This document shows, piece by piece, positions 15,275-22,283 of a stretch of DNA of 29,338 nucleotides; position 1 is the first letter of the stretch, and each line of letters starts with the position of its first letter. The DNA lies in NCBI GenBank assembly GCA_030705665.1, contig JAUZQA010000003.1:1-29338 (forward strand), read 5' to 3'. Under the pieces are notes generated by a model. It searched no databases. It saw nothing but the letters and a program-made list of their open reading frames with translations, and was not told the DNA's origin. A program made the translations under genes and the position numbers. The DNA is from Bacillota bacterium (GTDB taxonomy: Bacteria > Bacillota > Bacilli > Bacillales_B > DSM-18226).

Positions 15275-16757
15275 ACTGCATCGAAATCCAGACACTCTTT
15301 ACTTCAGTATAGTTATTGAGTGCATAGGAACCCATTTCACGTCCCATTCCTGATTGTTTATATCCGCCGAATGGGGAAGCTGCATCAAATGCATTGTAGC
15401 AGTTTACCCATACCGTTCCAGCACGAAGTTTACTGGAAATATAGTGCGCTTTTGCTACATCACGGGTCCACACACCCGCTGCCAGTCCATACTCGCTATT
15501 GTTGGCACGATTAATTAATTCATCCAAGTCATCATATGGCATAGCAGAAATAACAGGCCCAAAGATTTCTTCCTTGGCAATTGTCATTTCATCCCGTACG
15601 TCTGCAAAAATAGTAGGAGAAACAAAGTAACCCTGTTCCTGTGGCTTATCGCCGCCTGCAACAAGCTCTGCACCCTCACTTAGTCCTTTTTGGATATACC
15701 CAAGGACACGTTTTTGCTGTTCGATGGAAACAAGCGGCCCAATCTCCGTATCTGCAAAAATGCCTGCACCCTGTTTAATCTTCTTTGCATGGTCAACCAT
15801 ATCAGCAACAACGTTATCGAATTGCTTCTTTTGAATAAATACGCGAGAACCGGCACAGCAAACCTGTCCCTGGTTGAACATAACACCGTTCAGGGCACCT
15901 GGAATTGCCTTTGTTAAATCAGCATCTGGAAGGATGATGTTCGGTGATTTTCCGCCAAGCTCAAGTGTTACCCGCTTCAATGTTTTAGAGGCCTTTGACA
16001 TGATCAGCTTCCCAACTTCAGTTGAACCAGTAAAGGCGATTTTATCAACTAAAGGGTGGTCCACAAGAGGCTGACCTGCAGTTTCTCCAAAACCAGGTAC
16101 AATGTTTACAACCCCAGCCGGGAACCCTGCTTCTTGAATCAATTCTGCTAAGTACAGCGCTGATAGAGGTGTCTGCTCAGCTGGTTTTAAAACGATCGTA
16201 CAGCCAGTTGCCAGGGCAGCTCCCAGCTTCCACATCGCCATAAGAAGAGGAAAGTTCCAAGGGATAATTTGTCCGACTACTCCTACTGCTTCATGACGCG
16301 TATAGTTGAAAAAGGGTCCATTTACTGGAATGGTTTGTCCAACAATCTTTGTAGACCACCCAGCATAATAGCGCATATGCTCAACTGCCAAAGGAATGTC
16401 TGCATTGGTAGTCTCACGAATTGGCTTGCCATTATCCAATGTCTCTAACTGGGCTAATTCTTCCTTGTTTTTCTCCATGAGTTCAGCAAGTTTGTACATT
16501 AACCGGCCTCGTTCAGAAGCGCTCATTTTTGACCATGGACCTTCATCGAAAGCCTTGCGCGCTGCTCTTACAGCCAGATCAATATCTTCTTTACCAGCTT
16601 CATAGACATGTGCCAACACTTCCCCGGTGGCAGGATTGTATGTTTCAAAGGTTTTTTGAGATTTGCTTTCTACAAATTCACCATTAATAAATAGCTTTTT
16701 CTTTCCACTCAAAAACTCTTCTACCTTCTCTTTTAAAACTACTGTTAGTTGACTCAT
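15273..16757 (-). CDS. dhaS: NAD(P)-dependent aldehyde dehydrogenase DhaS
   Basis: 494 residues, very close to B. subtilis DhaS along the whole length as recalled. Landmarks are the IIPWNFPLLM cofactor-binding stretch (164-173), KPAEQTPLSA, FTGSTEVG (242-249), catalytic base Glu266 in LELGGKSPN, catalytic Cys300 in FNQGQVCCAGSR, and EEIFGPV near the end. A strong GAGGAGG ribosome site precedes the ATG. It oxidises aldehydes to acids with NAD(P)+; the natural substrate in Bacillus is not fixed. It shares its upstream region, including repeat array 3, with the divergent sensor kinase. That gives a second aldehyde-oxidising enzyme under a repeat array like the one at the MOP operon. Confidence 0.93.
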   Translation of the reverse strand: MSQLTVVLKEKVEEFLSGKKKLFINGEFVESKSQKTFETYNPATGEVLAHVYEAGKEDIDLAVRAARKAFDEGPWSKMSASERGRLMYKLAELMEKNKEELAQLETLDNGKPIRETTNADIPLAVEHMRYYAGWSTKIVGQTIPVNGPFFNYTRHEAVGVVGQIIPWNFPLLMAMWKLGAALATGCTIVLKPAEQTPLSALYLAELIQEAGFPAGVVNIVPGFGETAGQPLVDHPLVDKIAFTGSTEVGKLIMSKASKTLKRVTLELGGKSPNIILPDADLTKAIPGALNGVMFNQGQVCCAGSRVFIQKKQFDNVVADMVDHAKKIKQGAGIFADTEIGPLVSIEQQKRVLGYIQKGLSEGAELVAGGDKPQEQGYFVSPTIFADVRDEMTIAKEEIFGPVISAMPYDDLDELINRANNSEYGLAAGVWTRDVAKAHYISSKLRAGTVWVNCYNAFDAASPFGGYKQSGMGREMGSYALNNYTEVKSVWISMQ

Positions 16758-16839
16758 ACAATTCCTCCTCTATTTTAAGTTGGCTATGTAAGTCCAGGTG
16801 TGTTGATAGTCTAGCTGAAAAAACTATTAAAACTTACAT

Positions 16840-16853
16840 AGAAAATGTTAACA
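16840..16853. promoter_or_regulatory. Weak cre-like site upstream of dhaS
   Basis: AGAAAATGTTAACA matches 12 of 14 positions of TGWAANCGNTNWCA, with mismatches at position 1 and in the central CG. It lies about 83 bases before the dhaS start. The loss of the central C makes this doubtful. Confidence 0.25.
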
Positions 16854-16920
16854 CTTTGAAAAATATAATTTCAATATAAAAATAACTAAATATTCTGATA
16901 AAATATTACATCTTTTTATG

Positions 16921-16990
16921 AAATTTAACAAAACTAAATAAAACTCACTATAAATAAACAAAACTTAGCAAAAATCAACAAAATTTTAAA
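16921..16990. repeat. 10-bp direct-repeat array 3 (7 units, clearest copy)
   Basis: Seven consecutive blocks from 16921: AAATTTAACA, AAACTAAATA, AAACTCACTA, TAAATAAACA, AAACTTAGCA, AAAATCAACA, AAATTTTAAA. Every block begins at the same phase and fits the consensus AAACTTAACA. The array is in the middle of the dhaS/lytS divergent region, 164 bases from the dhaS start and 160 from the lytS start, so it could act on both. Confidence 0.75.
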
Positions 16991-17150
16991 ATCTATTTTT
17001 GGGGAATAAGCAGAAATGAATGACATGTTAACAAAACGCACTTTCTAATTCGTAAATTTTTATTATAGTAGTAAAGAGAATGATAGCAATTAACATTGTA
17101 GATTACAGGTAAAAAATATTATTAAATAAACAGCGGAAGAAGGGATCATA

Positions 17151-18929
17151 TTGCTCGCCTTATTACCTTTAATGCTTGAACGGGTGGGGCTTCTGATTAT
17201 TGTTGCATTTCTTCTATCAAGGATGAGATCTTTTCGCCAGGTGATCCACAATGAACATGGATTGACGGCGAAGGCGACGATGATCGTCATTTTTGGCCTA
17301 TTTGGCATTATAAGCAACTATACAGGTGTGGCGATTGGCCATGGTGTGATTACATCGCAAAACTGGGTAACAGACATTTATCGGACGAATGCGATTGCGA
17401 ATACAAGGATTATGGGTGTCGCGATTGGCGGGCTTCTTGGCGGTCCAATCGTGGGAATCGGAGTTGGCTTGCTTGCAGGTGTTCATCGATTATATTTGGG
17501 CGGTTTTACCGCCTCTGCATGTGCTTTTTCTACCATTTTGGCTGGCGTTGTGACTGGTATTTTAGGAAAAAGGTTTAAAGTTCAAGAGGAAAATGCACAT
17601 TGGAAAGCTGTTATGATTGGAATTCTGATGGAGTGTGTCCAGATGGGCATTATCCTAGTAGTTGCCAAACCTTATCAGGAAGCGCTTCACCTTGTTGAAC
17701 TCATCGCAGTGCCGATGATCGTGATTAACGCTTTTGGCACATTAATATTTTTGATGATTATCCAGGGGATTTTTTTAGAAGAAGAACGGACTCGAGCATT
17801 ACAAACCCATAAGGCACTTTATATTGCCCAACAGACATTGCCGTTTTTTCGTCAAGGTTTAAAGGTAGATTCCTGTACAAAAGCAGCGGAAGTAATTTTG
17901 AAATGGACGAATGCCGATGCCATTTCGATCACGGACCGGTATAAAGTGCTTTCCCATGTAGGAGCGGGCTCAGACCATCACGTCCCGTTGGGAAATATGG
18001 CGACTCAATTAACAAAAAATGTTTTGGAACAAGGGAAAGTTGTCATCGCAAGAAATGCGAAGGAAATTCAATGCTGGAAAGAGCATTGCCCGCTCCACGC
18101 AGCCATTGTTCTGCCGTTAAAGGTACATTCACAAACCGTAGGAACTTTAAAACTTTATTTTAGGAATCCAAGTAAGCTTAATCAGGTGGAGCAGGAGTTG
18201 GCAGAAGGCCTCGGAAAACTTTTTTCAGACCAATTGGAAATGGCAGAAGCCGAGGCTCAAAGGAGATTATTAAAGGATGCTGAAATCAAAGCATTACAGG
18301 CTCAAGTACACCCGCATTTTCTATTTAATGCGATTAATACGATTTCAAGTCTTATTCGAACGGATGCCGATAGTGCACGGAAGCTGTTAATTAAATTGAG
18401 TACTTTTTTTCGAAGTAATTTGCAGGGAGCCCGTCAAATGCTGATTCCACTGGAAAAAGAATTGGAGCATGTCGAAGCTTATTTGTCGTTAGAACAGGCG
18501 CGCTTTCCTGATCGCTATACTGTGGAAATGAATATTTTGCCGTCACTCGAAAAGGTTTTAGTACCGCCGTTTACACTGCAGCCGCTTGTTGAAAATGCGA
18601 TCCGCTATGCTTTTCCAAAAAATAAAAAGGGTACCGTGAAAATCAGTGCTTTTGAAAAGGATGGAAAAATGCTTCTTTTAACAGAGGATAATGGGAATGG
18701 AATTCCTCCCGAACGGCTCGAGACATTAGGAAAACAAACGGTTGAATCGTCTGAAGGGACAGGTACTGCTTTGTGGAATATCAAAAAAAGAATCGAAGAA
18801 CTTTATGGTCAAGAAGCCATTTTTCAAATCATTAGCAATCCTGAAAATGGTACTAAAGTATCGATTGAACTGCCATTAAGAGACAGCAATTGGGGGGAAG
18901 AGGATGTTAAGAGCATTCATTGTGGATGA
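17151..18929 (+). CDS. LytS/BtsS-type sensor histidine kinase
   Basis: 592 residues from TTG 17151, with AGAAGGGA 5 bases upstream. Several N-terminal membrane helices (about 1-210) make a 5TM-5TMR_LYT sensor. A GAF-like domain follows (about 230-345). The HisKA-like segment QVHPHFLFNAINTI carries His389; the ATPase has N-box LVENAIRYAFPK and G-box DNGNGIPPE. It overlaps the response regulator by 26 bases. Relatives include LytS, which senses membrane or pyruvate state, and E. coli BtsS, which binds pyruvate. With cstA downstream, pyruvate sensing is the best guess. The start region shares repeat array 3 with dhaS. Confidence 0.88.
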   Translation: MLALLPLMLERVGLLIIVAFLLSRMRSFRQVIHNEHGLTAKATMIVIFGLFGIISNYTGVAIGHGVITSQNWVTDIYRTNAIANTRIMGVAIGGLLGGPIVGIGVGLLAGVHRLYLGGFTASACAFSTILAGVVTGILGKRFKVQEENAHWKAVMIGILMECVQMGIILVVAKPYQEALHLVELIAVPMIVINAFGTLIFLMIIQGIFLEEERTRALQTHKALYIAQQTLPFFRQGLKVDSCTKAAEVILKWTNADAISITDRYKVLSHVGAGSDHHVPLGNMATQLTKNVLEQGKVVIARNAKEIQCWKEHCPLHAAIVLPLKVHSQTVGTLKLYFRNPSKLNQVEQELAEGLGKLFSDQLEMAEAEAQRRLLKDAEIKALQAQVHPHFLFNAINTISSLIRTDADSARKLLIKLSTFFRSNLQGARQMLIPLEKELEHVEAYLSLEQARFPDRYTVEMNILPSLEKVLVPPFTLQPLVENAIRYAFPKNKKGTVKISAFEKDGKMLLLTEDNGNGIPPERLETLGKQTVESSEGTGTALWNIKKRIEELYGQEAIFQIISNPENGTKVSIELPLRDSNWGEEDVKSIHCG

Positions 18930-19644
18930 TGAGCCGTTAGCAAGAGATGAATTAGCCTATCTATTAAGACGGAGTAAGCAGGTGGATATTGTCGGTCAGG
19001 CAGAGAGTGTTGAAACAGCTTTGGATACATTACAAGATATTGATATTGATGCTGTCTTTTTGGATATCCAGCTTGAGGACGGGTGTGGAATGGAAATCGC
19101 CAATAAGCTTAATGAGCTTGAATATCCTCCGCTAATTGTGTTTGCAACTGCCTATGATGAATATGCTTTAAAGGCTTTTGAGTTAAATGCGGCCGATTAT
19201 TTATTAAAGCCTTTTGAAGAAAGCAGGGTCCATCATACTGTTGAAAAACTAGCAAAACTTTGTAATTCCCATGAACCAACAATTTCAGTAGATTCAAAAA
19301 AGTATCTTTCTGATCGAACGGAAAAGCTTGCGATTACAGTTGATGATAAAATTGTTCTTGTAAAGGTAAATGATATTCTTTATATCGAGGCAAATGAGGG
19401 AAAGACGACGATATCTGCCAAAAAGCAAAAGTATGTGGTGACCGAATCGTTAGTAGCTTTTGAACGGAAATTACAAGGGTCTTCGATTATCCGAGTCCAT
19501 CGTTCTTTTTTAGTGAATATTAACGCGATCGAAGAATTGGAGCCATGGTTTAATTCTACTTACAATTTGATTATGACCAATGGAGAAAAGGTTCCGTTAA
19601 GCCGGACCTATATAAAAGAACTCAAACAGCTGCTTGGACTTTAA
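18904..19644 (+). CDS. LytTR-family response regulator
   Basis: 246 residues. The receiver domain has FIVDDEPLARDE (5-16), phospho-acceptor Asp54 (AVFLDIQLEDG) and Lys102 (LLKPFEE). The LytTR DNA-binding domain fills the C-terminus (about 140-244, with IRVHRSFLVNINAI and PLSRTYIKELKQ). The start overlaps the kinase gene by 26 bases and follows GGGGGAAGAGG. LytTR proteins bind pairs of short direct repeats; such a pair lies before cstA (19721-19751). A terminator overlaps the last codons. Confidence 0.9.
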   Translation: MLRAFIVDDEPLARDELAYLLRRSKQVDIVGQAESVETALDTLQDIDIDAVFLDIQLEDGCGMEIANKLNELEYPPLIVFATAYDEYALKAFELNAADYLLKPFEESRVHHTVEKLAKLCNSHEPTISVDSKKYLSDRTEKLAITVDDKIVLVKVNDILYIEANEGKTTISAKKQKYVVTESLVAFERKLQGSSIIRVHRSFLVNINAIEELEPWFNSTYNLIMTNGEKVPLSRTYIKELKQLLGL

Positions 19645-19658
19645 GCAGCTGTTTTTTT
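19624..19658 (+). terminator. Rho-independent terminator after response regulator gene
   Basis: A perfect 12-bp stem AAACAGCTGCTT / AAGCAGCTGTTT (19624-19635, 19643-19654) with a 7-base loop and a run of seven Ts. The left arm is inside the coding end. It isolates cstA, which must have its own promoter. Confidence 0.9.
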
Positions 19659-19720
19659 AGATAGCTAATCCTGTAAACTGCAGGCAAAGTTAAAAATTAT
19701 GATGAATTTCAATTCCCGAT

Positions 19721-19751
19721 TTTTGCATTTCATTTCTTGGATTTTGCATTT
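19721..19751 (+). promoter_or_regulatory. LytTR-type direct repeat operator upstream of cstA
   Basis: TTTTGCATTT occurs exactly twice, at 19721-19730 and 19742-19751, 21 bases start to start (two helical turns). LytTR regulators typically bind two direct repeats of about 9-10 bases with about 12 bases between. A good -10, TATGAT (19787-19792), follows, but the -35 place (19764-19769, CTTATG) is poor, as expected for an activator-dependent promoter. The likely activator is the response regulator just upstream. Confidence 0.65.
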
Positions 19752-19830
19752 TAGCGTGAAAATCTTATGTTGCCGCTTTCATTTAGTATGATGAAACCAT
19801 ACCAAACATTGATGAGGAGGTTTATCAATC

Positions 19831-21624
19831 ATGAATGCGATGACAATCGTAATAGGAACAATTTGCATTTTAATTATTGCCTACCGACTTTACGGGACAT
19901 TTATGGCAGTAAAAGTTATGAAATTGGATGATTCCAAGATTACGCCAGCACATGAATTAAACGACGGTAAAGATTATATTCCAACCAATAAATGGGTTAC
20001 CTTTGGTCACCATTTCGCAGCCATCGCTGCAGCTGGTCCGCTGGTTGGCCCGATCCTTGCAGCACAATTTGGGTATTTACCGGGGTTATTATGGCTCTTG
20101 ATTGGGGCAGTTATCGGGGGAGCCGTTCATGATGCAGTTGTTCTCTATGCTTCGATGTTGAGAAAAGGAAAGTCACTTTCTGAAGTTGCGAAAGAGGAAC
20201 TAGGTCCGATAGCAGGTTTTTGTACGGGATTAGCCATGCTCTTTATTATTACGATCACGATGGCCGGACTTTGTATCGTTGTTGTCAATGCGCTCTCAAA
20301 TAATCCATGGGGAACATTTGCCGTTGGAATGACAATTCCAATCGCGATGGGAGTAGGAATTGCTTATAAGAAAACAGGTAATTTAAAACTAACATCGACA
20401 ATCGGTTTTATCCTAATTATGGTTTGCGTATTTGTCGGACCGTTTATTAAAGATTCTGCACTAGGGCATTTGCTGACACTTGATCCAAAGACATTATCGA
20501 TTATTTTACCAGCTTACGCTTTTATCGCAGCAGCTTTACCGGTTTGGTTATTATTAGCTCCACGTGATTATTTAAGTACTTTTATGAAAGTCGGTGTTTT
20601 TGCAGTATTAATTGTAGGTGTGTTAATTGTAAATCCGCATATTAATATGCCGGCGATTACAAAATTTGTTCATGGCGGCGGCCCAGTGATTGCCGGTCCA
20701 GTTTGGCCGTTTATCTCGATTACGATTGCCTGTGGTGCGATCTCTGGTTTCCATGCTTTCATTGGCTCTGGAACGACACCAAAAATGCTTGACCGCTGGA
20801 CAGATATTAAAGCTGTCGGCTTTGGATCAATGCTTATGGAATGCGTGGTCGGTGTTATGGCGCTAATTGCAGCAACTGCGCTTCAGCCTGCTGACTATTT
20901 TGCGATTAATTCAAATCCTGAGGTGTTTAAAACATTAGGAATGCATATGGATCAATTACCGGCCCTTTCCAAACAAATTGGCCTCAACCTTGCAGGAAGA
21001 ACGGATGGTGCTGTTACACTTGCAGTAGGTATGACATATGTCTTTAGACATATTGGCTGGTTTGCGAAACTAGCTCCATATTTCTTCCAGTTCGTGATTA
21101 TGTTCGAAGCAGTGTTTATTTTAACAGCGATTGATGCAGGAACTCGTACAGCACGTTATTTAATTCAAGACTTCTTTGGCGATCTGTATAAGCCATTAAA
21201 AGATGTAAACTGGATGCCAGGTTCATTATTTGCAGCAGCTCTTTCCAGTGTTATGTGGGGATACCTATTGTTTACCGGAAATATCAGCTCCGTTTGGGCA
21301 CTATTCGGGGTATCCAACCAGCTTATGGCTTCTATTGGTTTGATTGTCGGAGCGACTGTTATTCTTCGGGTTGCTGATAAACGCCGCTATATGCTAACTT
21401 GTTTGGTTCCACTATCCTATCTATATGTGACGGTTAACATGGCAGGATATTGGATGGTTAAAAATGTGTATCTGAACCCACTTTCAAAAGGTTACAATCT
21501 ATTAAACGGTTCCTTATCGATTATCATGCTTGTGCTTGGAGTGGTGATCATGGTTACAGCGATAAGAACCTGGATTAAAATGTGGAACTCCCCAAGGGTT
21601 CAACTAGATTCAAAAGCAGCGTAG
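19831..21624 (+). CDS. cstA: CstA-family carbon starvation transporter (pyruvate or peptide uptake)
   Basis: 597 residues, the usual Bacillus length, almost all membrane helices. CstA landmarks are HHFAAIAAAGPLVGPILAAQ (near 60-80), IGGAVHDAVVLYASMLRKGKS, SGFHAFIGSGTTPKML and FEAVFILTAIDAGTRTARY. AGGAGG lies 11 bases before the ATG. In E. coli the relatives CstA and BtsT import peptides and pyruvate, and BtsT is controlled by a LytS/LytTR pair. The same arrangement here points to pyruvate-responsive uptake. Regulation is by the direct repeats upstream; a terminator follows. Confidence 0.9.
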   Translation: MNAMTIVIGTICILIIAYRLYGTFMAVKVMKLDDSKITPAHELNDGKDYIPTNKWVTFGHHFAAIAAAGPLVGPILAAQFGYLPGLLWLLIGAVIGGAVHDAVVLYASMLRKGKSLSEVAKEELGPIAGFCTGLAMLFIITITMAGLCIVVVNALSNNPWGTFAVGMTIPIAMGVGIAYKKTGNLKLTSTIGFILIMVCVFVGPFIKDSALGHLLTLDPKTLSIILPAYAFIAAALPVWLLLAPRDYLSTFMKVGVFAVLIVGVLIVNPHINMPAITKFVHGGGPVIAGPVWPFISITIACGAISGFHAFIGSGTTPKMLDRWTDIKAVGFGSMLMECVVGVMALIAATALQPADYFAINSNPEVFKTLGMHMDQLPALSKQIGLNLAGRTDGAVTLAVGMTYVFRHIGWFAKLAPYFFQFVIMFEAVFILTAIDAGTRTARYLIQDFFGDLYKPLKDVNWMPGSLFAAALSSVMWGYLLFTGNISSVWALFGVSNQLMASIGLIVGATVILRVADKRRYMLTCLVPLSYLYVTVNMAGYWMVKNVYLNPLSKGYNLLNGSLSIIMLVLGVVIMVTAIRTWIKMWNSPRVQLDSKAA

Positions 21625-21638
21625 TATATCTGTTCGTA

Positions 21639-21674
21639 AAAAAGACTTGGTAACATTTGTTATCAAGTCTTTTT
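21639..21674 (+). terminator. Rho-independent terminator after cstA
   Basis: AAAAAGACTTGGTAAC (21639-21654) pairs with GTTATCAAGTCTTTTT (21659-21674) through one G-T pair, leaving a 4-base loop and a terminal run of five Ts. Confidence 0.9.
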
Positions 21675-21755
21675 ACTATATTTAGTGCTTTTTCATTTTC
21701 TTAATAGAAAAAACTAAGTAAGATAAAAATGAACTATAGGAAGGGAGAAAGGAAA

Positions 21756-22034
21756 ATGAATATCACCGATCAAGCACGTGATGTATTAAAACAATTGTTC
21801 CAAGAGCAAGCTGCAAAAAACATTCGCGTTTATTTTGCAGGCTATGGCTGAGGCGGGCCAAATATGGGACTGGCTCTGGATGAGCCAGATAAAAATGATG
21901 TAGTAGTAACCATCAATGAAATACAAGTAGCAATCGACCCTGATGTTGAACCTTACACTGAAGGCCTTACGCTTGAATTTGATAAAGAGAACAATGGGCT
22001 CATGTTAGTAGGAAACGAAAGCAGCTGTTGCTAA
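21756..22034 (+). CDS. HesB-like selenoprotein (in-frame TGA read as selenocysteine)
   Basis: Two open stretches in one frame are joined by TGA at 21849-21851 (codon 32) and end at TAA 22032-22034, giving 92 residues. Before the TGA: MNITDQARDVLKQLF ... IRVYFAGYG. After it: GGPNMGLALDEPDKNDVV, TINEIQVAIDPDVEP, ending ESSCC. This is the HesB/IscA-like family, in which the residue at AGYG-X-GGP is Cys or selenocysteine. IscA-type proteins bind Fe-S clusters through this residue and C-terminal cysteines (here C91, C92). Codon quality and frame hold on both sides of the TGA, and a SECIS-like hairpin begins 18 bases after it. An AGGGAG/AAAGG ribosome site precedes the ATG, and strong terminators flank the gene. 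A pseudogene is less likely. No Sec machinery lies in the window. Confidence 0.85.
21870..21888 (+). promoter_or_regulatory. SECIS-like hairpin for selenocysteine insertion
   Basis: CTGGCTC (21870-21876) and GAGCCAG (21882-21888) form a perfect 7-bp stem with a 5-base loop TGGAT. The loop starts 25 bases after the TGA. Bacterial SECIS elements are short stems in this distance range whose small loop carries a G near its 5' end, to bind SelB. The stem is also coding sequence (LALDEP). Confidence 0.75.
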
Positions 22035-22040
22035 GATATT

Positions 22041-22079
22041 AAAAAAGGTAGTTAGTCAACTTGACTAACTACCTTTTTT
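22041..22079. terminator. Terminator after HesB-like gene
   Basis: A perfect 19-bp inverted repeat around base 22060, AAAAAAGGTAGTTAGTCAA against TTGACTAACTACCTTTTTT, ending in six Ts. It works in either orientation. Confidence 0.92.
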
Positions 22080-22178
22080 AATTCACTTTGCGTTTTCGAC
22101 AATATTTTTGAGTGGTTTGACATTTGTTAGAAATAGTACTTTTGTCATTCGACTATTTGTTTAATTGTTCTACACAAT

Positions 22179-22195
22179 ATTACAAATATATTACA
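22179..22195 (-). promoter_or_regulatory. WalR-type box upstream of NlpC/P60 hydrolase gene
   Basis: ATTACA-AATAT-ATTACA is, on the reverse strand, TGTAAT-N5-TGTAAT. This fits the WalR (YycF) binding rule of two TGTWAH hexamers separated by 5 bases. B. subtilis cwlO and other autolysin genes belong to the WalR regulon. It lies about 90 bases before the ATG. Orientation is opposite to the gene, which weakens the call. Confidence 0.5.
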
Positions 22196-22283
22196 TTGGC
22201 TCTCCTCTCATTGTTTTTAGTAGACTTGGAATTTAAACTAGATAATAGCTGATTAATTAAAGGTTAGAAAAGGTGATTTTGTA

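Larger units (their letters stand above)
16758..17150. other. 393-bp divergent intergenic region dhaS/lytS
   Basis: AT-rich, with no gene visible. It contains a weak cre-like site (16840-16853), the best 10-bp repeat array (16921-16990) and the ribosome site of the kinase gene (AGAAGGGA, 17138-17145, before a TTG start). Promoter hexamers could not be assigned with confidence on either strand. Confidence 0.7.

Noticed and set aside
16921..16990. 10-bp arrays as a CRISPR, iteron origin or simple tandem repeat
   Set aside because: Units are too short and degenerate for CRISPR, there is no replication gene or spacer structure, and the same unit recurs at three promoters.
21849..21851. TGA in the HesB-like frame as a nonsense mutation or sequencing error
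   Set aside because: The position is the known Sec/Cys site of the family, the downstream frame is intact to a natural stop, and a SECIS-like hairpin follows.
22080..22283. c-di-AMP (ydaO) riboswitch before the NlpC/P60 gene
   Set aside because: Gap is short and AT-rich and lacks the conserved GC-rich helices expected of that riboswitch.
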